A stretch of DNA of 15,524 nt, taken from contig CAMYLL010000021.1 in assembly GCA_947259235.1 (NCBI GenBank), forward strand, positions 1 to 15,524. Direction: 5' to 3'. Source of the stretch: an uncultured Pseudodesulfovibrio sp. GTDB taxonomy: Bacteria > Desulfobacterota > Desulfovibrionia > Desulfovibrionales > Desulfovibrionaceae. The position numbers and the translations under genes were made by a program. This document shows, piece after piece, positions 1 through 12,019 of this stretch. The notes under the pieces were generated by a model. The model had not been told where the DNA came from. It saw nothing but the letters and a program-made list of their open reading frames with translations, and did no database searches. Positions within the stretch are counted from its first letter, which is position 1. The number at the start of each line of letters is the position of its first letter.

Positions 1-1
1 G

Positions 2-814
2 CGGGTCATGACCCTGTCCATGGCCACGGCCGTCCTGGCCGAGACCGTCTGCGACAGGTGCATGGAACGCACAACCGAGATCGCCGACCTGCACGCCCTG
101 TTCGTCGGCCTGTGCTTCGCCTTCCTGCTTCCTGCCTCGGCTCCCTGGTGGATGGTGGTCACGGGCAGCGCGGCCTCCATCGTGCTGGGCAAGATGATGT
201 TCGGCGGGCTGGGCGGCAGCCCGTTCTGCGCGCCGCTCATCGGCTGGGCCGTGTGCCGGCTTTCCTGGCCCGCCCACATGGACATAGACGCCACCATGCT
301 CAACCTCGACATGACCTATCCCCTGGCCCAGCTCAAGAACTTCGGCCTGGACGCGGTCACCGTCACCAACATGCGCGAGCTCTTCCTGGGCAAGCAGCTC
401 GGCGGCCTGGGCGCGGTCCAGATCGCGGGCGTGCTCGTCGGCGGAGTGTTCCTCGTCCTGCGCAGGCATATCTCCTCCATCATCCCGGTGGGCGTCATCG
501 CGGGCGTGGCCGTCACGGCATGGCTGTTCCACAGGGCGGACCCCGCCGCGCACCCCACGGCCATGTTCCACCTGATGACCGGCTCCGCACTGTTCGGCGC
601 GTTCTTCCTGGCCACCGACGGCCCGTCCTCGCCCAACAGGAACATCCCCATGCTCCTGTTCGGCCTGATGGCCGGGGCGCTCATCGTCGTCATCCGCGTC
701 TACGGCATCTACCCCGACGGGGTTCCCTTCGCCATCCTGCTCGCCAACCTCTTCACCCCGGTCTTCGAGCGCATCCGCCCAAAACCCTTCGGCCACCGCC
801 GTACAGCGAGGTAA
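2..814 (+). CDS. rnfD: RnfD, membrane flavoprotein subunit of Rnf complex (5' end cut by window)
   Basis: RnfD is a polytopic inner-membrane subunit of the ion-translocating Rnf complex and normally carries a covalent FMN. The reading frame is open to the left edge, so the first ~50 residues of a usual ~310-350 residue protein are outside the window; the ATG at 8 is internal. Family signatures seen are K-x-x-FGGLG near residue 60 (counting from the ATG at 8), the A-F-F-L-A-T-D-G-P segment near residue 200, and IRVYGIYPDGVPFAILLAN near the end. Several hydrophobic membrane segments are evident. Two oddities: the usual SGATPL flavin-attachment motif reads DMTYPL here (bases ~328-345), and the usual NPFNPA after the FGGLG motif reads SPFCAP. 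Only 3 bases separate it from rnfG, so they are cotranscribed. Identity is secure from sequence and gene order. Confidence 0.93.
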   Translation, partial: RVMTLSMATAVLAETVCDRCMERTTEIADLHALFVGLCFAFLLPASAPWWMVVTGSAASIVLGKMMFGGLGGSPFCAPLIGWAVCRLSWPAHMDIDATMLNLDMTYPLAQLKNFGLDAVTVTNMRELFLGKQLGGLGAVQIAGVLVGGVFLVLRRHISSIIPVGVIAGVAVTAWLFHRADPAAHPTAMFHLMTGSALFGAFFLATDGPSSPNRNIPMLLFGLMAGALIVVIRVYGIYPDGVPFAILLANLFTPVFERIRPKPFGHRRTAR

Positions 815-817
815 TCC

Positions 818-1393
818 ATGAAGGAAATGATACGAATGATGGTCGTCCTCTCGCTCATCTGCGGGCTGTCCGGGGTCACCCTGGCCGCCCTGAAGCAGGC
901 GACCGCCCCCATAATCGAGGAACAGGTGCTGACCTTTGTCCAGGCCCCGGCCATAGAATCGGTCCTGGCCGGGCATGACAACAACCCCATCAAGGACCGC
1001 AGGACCTTCGAGGTGGACGGGACCACCGTCACCCTCTTCCCGGCCATCCGGGACGGCAGGCTCGCGGGCGTGGCCTTCGAGACATCGGGCAAGGGATACG
1101 GCGGCAGCATCGGGGTCATGGTCGGCTTCGACATGGCCACGGACACCCTCTCGGGCATCGGCATCACCACGCTCAAGGAGACACCTGGCCTCGGCTCCCG
1201 CGTGGCCGACCACGGCTTCACCGCGCAGTTCAGGGGCCACCCCATCGACTCCATGGAGCTGAAGAAGAACGGCGGCGACGTTGAGGCGGTGGCCGGAGCC
1301 ACCATCTCGTCCACGGGCACGGTGACGGCCGTGCGCAAGGCCGTGGCCCTCTTCAACGCGCTCAAACCCCGGCTGGCCGACGCCTGGTCATAG
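818..1393 (+). CDS. rnfG: RnfG, periplasmic FMN-binding subunit of Rnf complex
   Basis: RnfG is anchored by one N-terminal membrane helix (residues ~6-25) and carries a covalently bound FMN in its FMN-binding domain outside the cytoplasmic membrane. The 191-residue length is normal. ETPGLGS at 121-127 is the conserved FMN_bind signature. The flavinylation motif, consensus Dx4(S/T)GA(S/T), is present at 154-162 as D-VEAV-A-G-A-T, with Thr162 the expected FMN attachment site; the first position of the core is Ala rather than Ser/Thr. Attachment requires an ApbE flavin transferase, which is not encoded in this window although apbE often accompanies rnf genes. The start at 818 is preceded by a purine-rich GCGAGG stretch inside the end of rnfD. 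A small gap of 32 bases separates it from rnfE. Confidence 0.95.
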   Translation: MKEMIRMMVVLSLICGLSGVTLAALKQATAPIIEEQVLTFVQAPAIESVLAGHDNNPIKDRRTFEVDGTTVTLFPAIRDGRLAGVAFETSGKGYGGSIGVMVGFDMATDTLSGIGITTLKETPGLGSRVADHGFTAQFRGHPIDSMELKKNGGDVEAVAGATISSTGTVTAVRKAVALFNALKPRLADAWS

Positions 1394-1425
1394 CCGCACC
1401 GACGAACCAGCAACTACCGGAGCAT

Positions 1426-2109
1426 ATGATGAACAGATTATGGAAAGAATTTTCCAAGGGATTGTGGACCGACCTGCCGCCGTTCAAGCTGGTGCTGGGC
1501 CTGTGTCCCGTGCTGGCCGTGACCAACACGGCGAGCAACGGGCTGGGCATGGGCATGGCCGTGGTCTTTGTCCTCACCCTGTCCAACCTGCTGATCTCAC
1601 TGGTGCGCAATCTCATCCCGGCCAAGGTGCGCATCGCCTGCTTCATCGCCATCTCCGCCTCGCTGGTGGTGGCCGTGGAGCTGCTCATGCAGGCCTTTGC
1701 CTACCCGCTCTACCAGCAACTGGGCATCTTCGTGCCGCTCATCGTGGTCAACTGCATCATCCTCGGCCGGGCCGAGGCCTTCGCCTCCAAGAACCCGCCC
1801 CTGCTGGCCGTGGCGGACGGCCTGGGCATGGGCCTTGGCTTCACCATGTCGCTGACCTTCCTGGGCAGCCTGCGCGAGGTGCTGGGCGCGGGGCAGCTCT
1901 TCGGCGTCAACGTGACCTGGCAGGGATTCGAACCCTTCGGCTTCATGGTCCAGGCCCCCGGCGCCTTCGTCAGCCTGGGCGTGCTGCTGTCCATAATGAA
2001 CTTTTCCGAAAACATCCGGCGCAGGCGCAAGGGACTGGCCGCCGTCCAGGGCCCCACCCACGACTGCGGCTCCTGCGGCGGCTGCGGGCAGTCCTCAAAC
2101 CCGGCTTAA
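1426..2109 (+). CDS. rnfE: RnfE, integral membrane subunit of Rnf complex, with Cys-rich tail
   Basis: RnfE and RnfA are homologous six-helix membrane proteins of opposite orientation that form the core of the Rnf ion pump and together hold an iron-sulfur centre within the membrane. This protein has 227 residues and about six hydrophobic segments. The two intramembrane cysteines expected of the family are Cys27 (in GLCPVLAVTN) and Cys110 (in VVNCIILGRAEAFA). The NLIP segment near residue 62 and the REVLGAG segment near 150 are also typical. The C-terminus is odd: after the last helix and an Arg/Lys-rich turn (198-202) comes DCGSCGGCG, giving Cys214, Cys217 and Cys220 in a CxxCxxC pattern. The start at 1426 follows a CCGGAG ribosome site; a second ATG follows directly at 1429. 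It sits 15 bases before rnfA, in the standard D-G-E-A-B order. Confidence 0.95.
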   Translation: MMNRLWKEFSKGLWTDLPPFKLVLGLCPVLAVTNTASNGLGMGMAVVFVLTLSNLLISLVRNLIPAKVRIACFIAISASLVVAVELLMQAFAYPLYQQLGIFVPLIVVNCIILGRAEAFASKNPPLLAVADGLGMGLGFTMSLTFLGSLREVLGAGQLFGVNVTWQGFEPFGFMVQAPGAFVSLGVLLSIMNFSENIRRRRKGLAAVQGPTHDCGSCGGCGQSSNPA

Positions 2110-2124
2110 CAAGGGAATACGATC

Positions 2125-2700
2125 ATGCAGGAATACTTCCTTCTCTTCATGGGCGCGATGTTCGTCAACAACATCGTCCTGGCACAGTATCTCGGCAACT
2201 GCCCGTTCATCGGCACGTCCAAGGATACGGGCGTGGCCATCGGCATGGGCGGGGCCGTGGTCTTCGTGGCCGTCATGGCCGCAGGCATCACCTGGCTGGT
2301 GCAGGCATACATCCTGGCCCCCTTCGGCCTCGCCTATCTCCAGACCCTGGCCTTCATCCTGGTCATCGCGGCCCTGGTCCAGTTCGTCGAGATGTTCCTC
2401 AAGAAGATGGTCCCGCCGCTGTACAAGTCGCTGGGCATCTTCCTGCCGCTCATCACCACCAACTGCGCGGTCATGGGTATCGCCCTCATCTGTCAGCGCG
2501 AGGAGTTCGGCCTGCTCAAGACGGTGCTCTTCGCCTTTGCCTCGGGCCTTGGCTTCATGATCGCCCTGGTCCTGTTGGCCGGCATCCGCGAGCGACTGGC
2601 CGTGCGCCGTCTGCCCATAGCCATGCGCGGCACGCCCATCGGCCTGGTCATGGCCGGGCTCATGTCCCTGGCCTTCTTCGCCTTCAAGGGCATGATCTAA
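2125..2700 (+). CDS. rnfA: RnfA, integral membrane subunit of Rnf complex
   Basis: RnfA partners RnfE in the membrane core of the Rnf complex. The protein has 191 residues, typical of the family, and six hydrophobic segments. Hallmark sequences are FVNNIVLAQYLGNCPF at 13-28, with the cluster-binding Cys26, and SLGIFLPLITTNCAVMG at 102-118, with the second conserved Cys114. REEFG and the long GLGFMIALVLLAGIRERL stretch near residues 135-155 also match. The start is supported by the N-terminal consensus of RnfA and by an AAGGGAA ribosome-binding sequence ending about 8 bases upstream. It lies between rnfE (15-base gap) and the rnfB fusion (27-base gap), so it is a mid-operon gene. Nothing in it departs from the family. 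Confidence 0.96.
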   Translation: MQEYFLLFMGAMFVNNIVLAQYLGNCPFIGTSKDTGVAIGMGGAVVFVAVMAAGITWLVQAYILAPFGLAYLQTLAFILVIAALVQFVEMFLKKMVPPLYKSLGIFLPLITTNCAVMGIALICQREEFGLLKTVLFAFASGLGFMIALVLLAGIRERLAVRRLPIAMRGTPIGLVMAGLMSLAFFAFKGMI

Positions 2701-2727
2701 CCAGCACACGCAACGGGGAACAGCCAC

Positions 2728-4824
2728 ATGATACTGACATCAGGACTGACACTTTTCGGCATAGGACTGGGAGCCGCGGCAATTCTGGGCGTGGCCTCCA
2801 AACTGCTCTACGTCAAGGAAGACCCGCGCATCGGGCTCATCGAGGGCAGCCTGCCCGGAGCCAACTGCGGTGGCTGCGGCTTTCCCGGCTGCTCCGGCGC
2901 GGCGGCGGCCATCGTAGCGGGCAAGGCCCCGGCCTCGGTCTGCATCGTGGCCGACGCCGAGACCGCTGCCGTGGTGGCGGCCGTCATGGGCCAGGAGGTC
3001 ATCGAGCGCGAGCCGGAGCTGGCCCTGCGCGACTGTACCGGCGGCAACCGGGCCTCCGAATCGTTCAACTACGAGGGCGTGCTGGACTGCCGGGCCGCCC
3101 ACCTGCTCTACGGCGGGTCCAAGACCTGCCCCGAGGGCTGCCTGGGCCTTGGCACATGCGCCCGCGCCTGTCCCTTCGAGGCCATCCAGATGGGCCCGGA
3201 CGGACTGCCTGTCATCGACCCGGAACAGTGCAAGGCGTGCGGCAACTGCGTGGACGCCTGCCCGCGCGGCGTCATTGCCGTGTCCGGCATGTCCGCCCGC
3301 CTGCTCCACCTGAACCAGACCACGGACTGCCTCGCCCCCTGCCGTCAGAAGTGCCCGGGGCAAATCAACATACCAAAATATATCGAACAGATAAAAGCTG
3401 GAGACTACGACGGAGCCGTCCTCACAATCAAGGAGAGGAACCCCCTGCTGGTGACTTGTGGCCGGGTCTGCCCGCGCCCCTGCGAGACAGAGTGCCGCCG
3501 CCAGCACGTGGACTCCCCGGTGGGCATCAACATGCTCAAGCGGTTCGTGGCCGACAGGGAGCTCTACTCCGGAAAACGGCTGTCCATCCCCTGCGCCAAG
3601 GACACCGGCAGGAAGGTGGCCGTCATCGGCGGCGGCCCGGCCGGGCTCTCCTGCGCCTATTTCCTGCGCCGTCTGGGCCACAACCCCACCATCTTCGAGG
3701 CCATGCCCTACCTGGGCGGCCAAGTCCGATACGGCATCCCGGAATACAGGCTGCCCAAGGCAGACCTCGACTGGGAGATCCAGGGCATCCTCGACCTCGG
3801 CGTCGAGGCCAGGGTGAACACCAAGTTCGGCGTGGACTTCACTATCGAGTCCCTCAAGGCCGAGGGATACGAGACCGTCTTCATCGGCATCGGCGCGTGG
3901 CAGGCCAGCGGCATGTATGCCGAGGGCGAAGACCTCGACGGCGTCATGGGCGGCATCGAATTCCTCACGGCCCACGCCATGGGCAAGGGCCCGGACGTCG
4001 GCAAACACGTCATCGTCGTGGGCGGCGGCAACACCGCCATCGACGCGGCCCGTACCTGCATCCGGCTGGGCGCGAAGGTGACCCTCATGTACCGCCGCAC
4101 CCGGGCCGAGATGCCCGCCAACATGGAGGAGATCATCGGCGCGGAGGAAGAGGGCGTCGCCTTCCGCTTCCTGGCCGCCCCGGCCCGCGTGGTGGGCGAC
4201 GAATCCGGCAGGGCCACCCACCTCGAATACTACGAGATGGAGCTTGGCGAGCCTGACGAATCCGGCAGACGCAGGCCCATCAAGAAGGAAGGCTCCGAGG
4301 CGCGCATGGCCGCAGACCTGATCATCCCGGCCATCGGCCAGAAGCCGGACCTGACCTGCCTCTACGACGAGAACTCCGGCGAGTGTCCGCTGGAAACCAC
4401 CAAGTGGCAGACCATCGTGGCCGACGAAAACACCTTCGAGACCATCATCCCCGGCGTGTTCACCGCGGGCGACGTCTACACCGGCCCGGACCTGGTCATC
4501 TCGGCCATCGGCGACGGCAGAAAGGCCGCCCGGTCCATGCACTATTACATGACGCGCGGCGAAATCCCCGTACCGGAAACCACGCAGAAGGACATGATTC
4601 CCTACTCCCTCTTCAAGGAGATCGATTCCGTGGAGCGCAAGGAGCGGGCCGTCATGCCCCACCTGTGCCACGACGACGAGCGCAACTGCACCTTCAGCGA
4701 GGTCGAAGGCGCCCTGACAGAGGGCGAGGCGCTGACCGAGGCCGACCGCTGCCTGCGCTGCGGCCTGGTCTGCTACGACAGGGACATGGCCGAGGACAGG
4801 CCAGCCCCGACAACCAACGCATAA
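2728..4824 (+). CDS. rnfB: RnfB fused to a GltD-like FAD/NAD(P)H oxidoreductase
   Basis: This 698-residue protein joins two complete modules. Residues 1-190 are RnfB, the ferredoxin-facing subunit: a membrane helix (~5-25), a four-cysteine Fes cluster (Cys47, 50, 55, 72), then two ferredoxin sets (Cys134/138/144/148 and Cys168/171/174/178). Residues ~195-690 resemble GltD, the small glutamate synthase subunit, and related NfnB-type flavoproteins: an N-terminal cysteine domain (Cys201, 205, 209; Cys244, 248, 252, 256), an FAD Rossmann motif GGGPAG at 301-306, an NAD(P) motif GGGNTA at 432-437, YRRTRAEMPA at 455-464 as in NADPH-using relatives, and an FAD-contacting TAGDVYTGP segment at 579-587. 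The tail adds RCLRCGLVC (Cys675, 678, 682). Ordinary RnfB is only ~180-330 residues. There is no stop or frameshift at the join, so one polypeptide is made. I infer it passes electrons between ferredoxin, the Rnf core and pyridine nucleotide. No glutamate synthase large subunit is nearby. Confidence 0.93.
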   Translation: MILTSGLTLFGIGLGAAAILGVASKLLYVKEDPRIGLIEGSLPGANCGGCGFPGCSGAAAAIVAGKAPASVCIVADAETAAVVAAVMGQEVIEREPELALRDCTGGNRASESFNYEGVLDCRAAHLLYGGSKTCPEGCLGLGTCARACPFEAIQMGPDGLPVIDPEQCKACGNCVDACPRGVIAVSGMSARLLHLNQTTDCLAPCRQKCPGQINIPKYIEQIKAGDYDGAVLTIKERNPLLVTCGRVCPRPCETECRRQHVDSPVGINMLKRFVADRELYSGKRLSIPCAKDTGRKVAVIGGGPAGLSCAYFLRRLGHNPTIFEAMPYLGGQVRYGIPEYRLPKADLDWEIQGILDLGVEARVNTKFGVDFTIESLKAEGYETVFIGIGAWQASGMYAEGEDLDGVMGGIEFLTAHAMGKGPDVGKHVIVVGGGNTAIDAARTCIRLGAKVTLMYRRTRAEMPANMEEIIGAEEEGVAFRFLAAPARVVGDESGRATHLEYYEMELGEPDESGRRRPIKKEGSEARMAADLIIPAIGQKPDLTCLYDENSGECPLETTKWQTIVADENTFETIIPGVFTAGDVYTGPDLVISAIGDGRKAARSMHYYMTRGEIPVPETTQKDMIPYSLFKEIDSVERKERAVMPHLCHDDERNCTFSEVEGALTEGEALTEADRCLRCGLVCYDRDMAEDRPAPTTNA

Positions 4825-4901
4825 CAACGAGAACACCATACCCCATCCTCGGAGTGGTCAAGCCGCCAGTTCACCTCGACAGCAATGACGGCTCATGACT
4901 C

Positions 4902-4934
4902 GGGAGGGTCGCCGACACACCCGGCGACCCTCCC
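4902..4934 (+). terminator. Perfect 12-bp hairpin between rnfB and pta
   Basis: GGGAGGGTCGCC (4902-4913) is exactly complementary in reverse to GGCGACCCTCCC (4923-4934), with a 9-base loop. It lies 77 bases after the rnfB stop and 29 bases before the pta start. No T-run follows, so it is not a textbook intrinsic terminator; it may be a Rho-assisted or leaky terminator, an RNA-stability element, or an attenuator separating rnf from pta-ackA-por expression. The rest of the 139-base gap shows no convincing promoter hexamers. Confidence 0.5.
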
Positions 4935-4950
4935 AGCTCCCAGGGAAAAC

Positions 4951-4959
4951 AAAGGAAAG
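4951..4959 (+). promoter_or_regulatory. Ribosome-binding site that fixes the pta start
   Basis: AAAGGAAAG lies 4 bases before the ATG at 4964. The in-frame ATG at 4895 has no comparable site, would place the hairpin at 4902-4934 inside coding sequence, and would add 23 Arg/Pro-rich residues with no family match. The start at 4964 gives MSKSLYIAATEARTGKSA, the normal N-terminus of long phosphotransacetylases. Confidence 0.75.
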
Positions 4960-4963
4960 CGGT

Positions 4964-7099
4964 ATGTCAAAAAGCCTCTACATAGCAGCCACGGAAGCAC
5001 GCACGGGCAAATCCGCCATCGTCCTTGGCGTCATGCAGCTCCTGCGCGCCCACGTGCAGCGGGTGGCCATCTTCCGGCCCATCATCAGCGACCACGTTGA
5101 CGGCGGCATTGATCACGACATCGACCTGATGCTCCGCCACTTCAAGCTCGACATGACCTACGACCAGGCCTACGCCTATACTCTCAACGAGGCGCGCCGC
5201 CTGCTCAACGAGGGCCAGCAATCCCTGCTGCTGGAGAACACCCTGAACAAATTCAAGGAGCTGGAGCGCGACTACGACTTCGTGCTCTGCGAAGGCACGG
5301 ACTACATCGGCGGCAACGCGGCCCTGGAGTACGAGATCAACGTCTCCATCGTCTCCAACCTCGGCTGCCCGGTGCTCCTGGTGGTCAACGGCCAGGACAA
5401 GGGCGCGCCGGAGATCACCAGCGCGGCCCAGCGCACCATCGAAACCTTTGAGGAAAAGGGGCTGGAAGTCCTCGGCCTGATCATCAACCGCGCCCGGGCG
5501 GACCTCCCCGCCGCCCTGCTCGCGGACATCACCGCCAGGACACACGCCTCCCACCCCCTGCTGGGCTACGTCATCCCCGACGACAAACGGCTGGGCAATC
5601 CCACCATCCACGACGTCATCAAGTGGCTCGACGCCCGCGTCCTTTACGGCCACGGCAGGCTCGACACCCAGGTGGACAACTTCGTCACCGCGGCCATGCA
5701 CATCAGCAATTTCCTGCGCTACATCAAGGACGGCAGCCTGATCATCACCCCGGGCGACCGCTCGGACATCATCCTGGCCTCCATCACCTCGCGCCAGTCG
5801 TCGTCCTACGGCGACATAGCGGGCATCGTCCTCACGGGCGGGCTCCAGCCCTCGGACACCGTCCACAGGCTCATAGAGGGATGGACCGGCGTGCCCCTGC
5901 CCATCATCAGCGTGGAAGACCATACCTTCCGGGCCACCCAGGTGCTCCAGGGGCTGCACGGAACCATCGACCCCGAGCACCCGGCCAAGATAGCCTCGGC
6001 CATCGGCCTGTTCGAGTCCTGCGTGGACACCGAGGAGCTGCGCAAGCGGCTGGTCACCACCCAGTCGCGCAAGATCACCCCGTTCATGTTCGAGTACAAC
6101 CTCATCGAAAAGGCCAAGGCATCACGCCAGCACATCGTCCTGCCCGAGGGCACGAGCGACCGCGTGCTCCAGGCCGCAGAGATCATCCAGCGGCGCGGCG
6201 TGGTGGAGATAACCCTGCTCGGCGACCCGGAAAAGATCACGGCCCAGGCCTCGGCCCTGGGCGTCACGCTCAACGGGACGAACATCGTCGACCCGGCAGG
6301 CTCGACCCGGTTCGAGGACTACGCCACGCGCTACTTCGAGGCGCGCAAGCACAAGGGCATCCGCATGGAGGACGCCCGCGACAGGATGACCGACCCCACC
6401 TATTTCGGCACGATGATGGTCAAGACCGGCGACGCCGACGGCATGGTCTCCGGCTCGGTGACCACCACGGCCCAGACCATCCGCCCCGCCTTCGAGTTCA
6501 TCAAGACCAAGCCCGGAGCGTCCATCGTCTCCAGCGTCTTCCTGATGTGCATGGGCGACAGGGTGCTCGTGTTCGGCGATTGCGCCGTGAATCCCAACCC
6601 GGACGCGCGCCAGTTGGCGGAGATCGCCCTCAGCTCGGCCGAGACGGCCCGCATCTTCGGCATTGATCCCTATGTGGCCATGCTCTCCTACTCCACGGGC
6701 GAGTCCGGCACGGGCGAGGACGTCCAGAAGGTGGCCGAGGCCACGCGCATCGCCCGGCAGCTGGCCGCCGAGCGCGGCCTTGCCCTGCCCATCGAAGGCC
6801 CGCTCCAGTACGACGCCGCCGTGGACCCGGAGGTCGCAAGGACCAAGATGCCCGACAGCGAGGTGGCGGGCCGGGCCACGGTCTTCATCTTCCCGGACCT
6901 GAACACCGGCAACAACACGTACAAGGCCGTGCAGCGGGCCGTGCCCGGCTCCACAGCCATCGGGCCGGTGCTCCAGGGGCTGAACAAACCGGTCAACGAC
7001 CTGAGCCGGGGCTGCCGCATCCGGGACATCGTCAACACAGTGGCCATCACCGCCATCCAGGCCCAGGCGGAAAAAGCCGCGGAATCCGATCCGCAATAG
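4964..7099 (+). CDS. pta: Phosphate acetyltransferase (long, three-domain form)
   Basis: Pta converts acetyl-CoA and phosphate to acetyl phosphate and CoA in the cytoplasm, the first step of acetate formation. From the start at 4964 it has 711 residues, the usual length of the long, enterobacterial-type enzyme. Residues 1-~215 form a dethiobiotin synthetase/CobQ-like P-loop domain (ATEARTGKSA at 9-18), which in homologues is regulatory rather than catalytic. Residues ~220-335 are the DRTGG domain. Residues ~375-705 form the catalytic PTA/PTB domain, with LPEGTSDR at 393-400, DGMVSGSVTTT at 492-501, YSTGESGTG at 576-584, and FPDLNTGNNTYK at 643-654. The catalytic Ser and Arg motifs look intact. 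It leads a tightly spaced set with ackA (22-base gap) and por, supplying ATP from pyruvate-derived acetyl-CoA. Confidence 0.97.
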   Translation: MSKSLYIAATEARTGKSAIVLGVMQLLRAHVQRVAIFRPIISDHVDGGIDHDIDLMLRHFKLDMTYDQAYAYTLNEARRLLNEGQQSLLLENTLNKFKELERDYDFVLCEGTDYIGGNAALEYEINVSIVSNLGCPVLLVVNGQDKGAPEITSAAQRTIETFEEKGLEVLGLIINRARADLPAALLADITARTHASHPLLGYVIPDDKRLGNPTIHDVIKWLDARVLYGHGRLDTQVDNFVTAAMHISNFLRYIKDGSLIITPGDRSDIILASITSRQSSSYGDIAGIVLTGGLQPSDTVHRLIEGWTGVPLPIISVEDHTFRATQVLQGLHGTIDPEHPAKIASAIGLFESCVDTEELRKRLVTTQSRKITPFMFEYNLIEKAKASRQHIVLPEGTSDRVLQAAEIIQRRGVVEITLLGDPEKITAQASALGVTLNGTNIVDPAGSTRFEDYATRYFEARKHKGIRMEDARDRMTDPTYFGTMMVKTGDADGMVSGSVTTTAQTIRPAFEFIKTKPGASIVSSVFLMCMGDRVLVFGDCAVNPNPDARQLAEIALSSAETARIFGIDPYVAMLSYSTGESGTGEDVQKVAEATRIARQLAAERGLALPIEGPLQYDAAVDPEVARTKMPDSEVAGRATVFIFPDLNTGNNTYKAVQRAVPGSTAIGPVLQGLNKPVNDLSRGCRIRDIVNTVAITAIQAQAEKAAESDPQ

Positions 7100-7121
7100 G
7101 CAAGACTGACAGGAACACGCC

Positions 7122-11973
<4,852 letters not shown>

Positions 11974-11975
11974 GC

Positions 11976-12005
11976 AAAAAAATGGAGCGCGGGAAACCGC
12001 GCTCC
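11976..12005 (-). terminator. Intrinsic terminator reading leftward, for the rhodanese-YceI gene
   Basis: GGAGCGCGG (11984-11992) and CCGCGCTCC (11997-12005) form a perfect 9-bp stem closed by GAAA as read on the + strand. It is flanked on the left by an A-tract at 11976-11982, so on the - strand the stem is followed by a T-run: a classic Rho-independent terminator for transcripts from the right. On the + strand it lies just after the por stop without a T-run. Confidence 0.8.
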
Positions 12006-12019
12006 GATCAGACAAACAA

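Noticed and set aside
1440..4256. A 938-codon + strand frame running across rnfE, rnfA and part of rnfB.
   Set aside because: It is a frame-shifted shadow of three genuine genes, rich in Arg/Pro/His/Gly and without any motif; its length reflects high GC only.
3327..4824. The GltD-like part of the rnfB fusion as a separate gltD gene for glutamate synthase.
   Set aside because: There is no stop, new start or ribosome site at the junction, and no GltB-type large subunit is nearby; the context is Rnf, not nitrogen assimilation.
2740..4839. A 699-codon - strand frame opposite the rnfB fusion.
   Set aside because: Shadow frame of the same kind; composition is unnatural and no start signal is present.
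4895..4963. N-terminal extension of Pta from the ATG at 4895.
   Set aside because: It lacks a ribosome-binding site, covers the perfect hairpin, and adds Arg/Pro-rich residues without homology. The ATG at 4964 has a good site.
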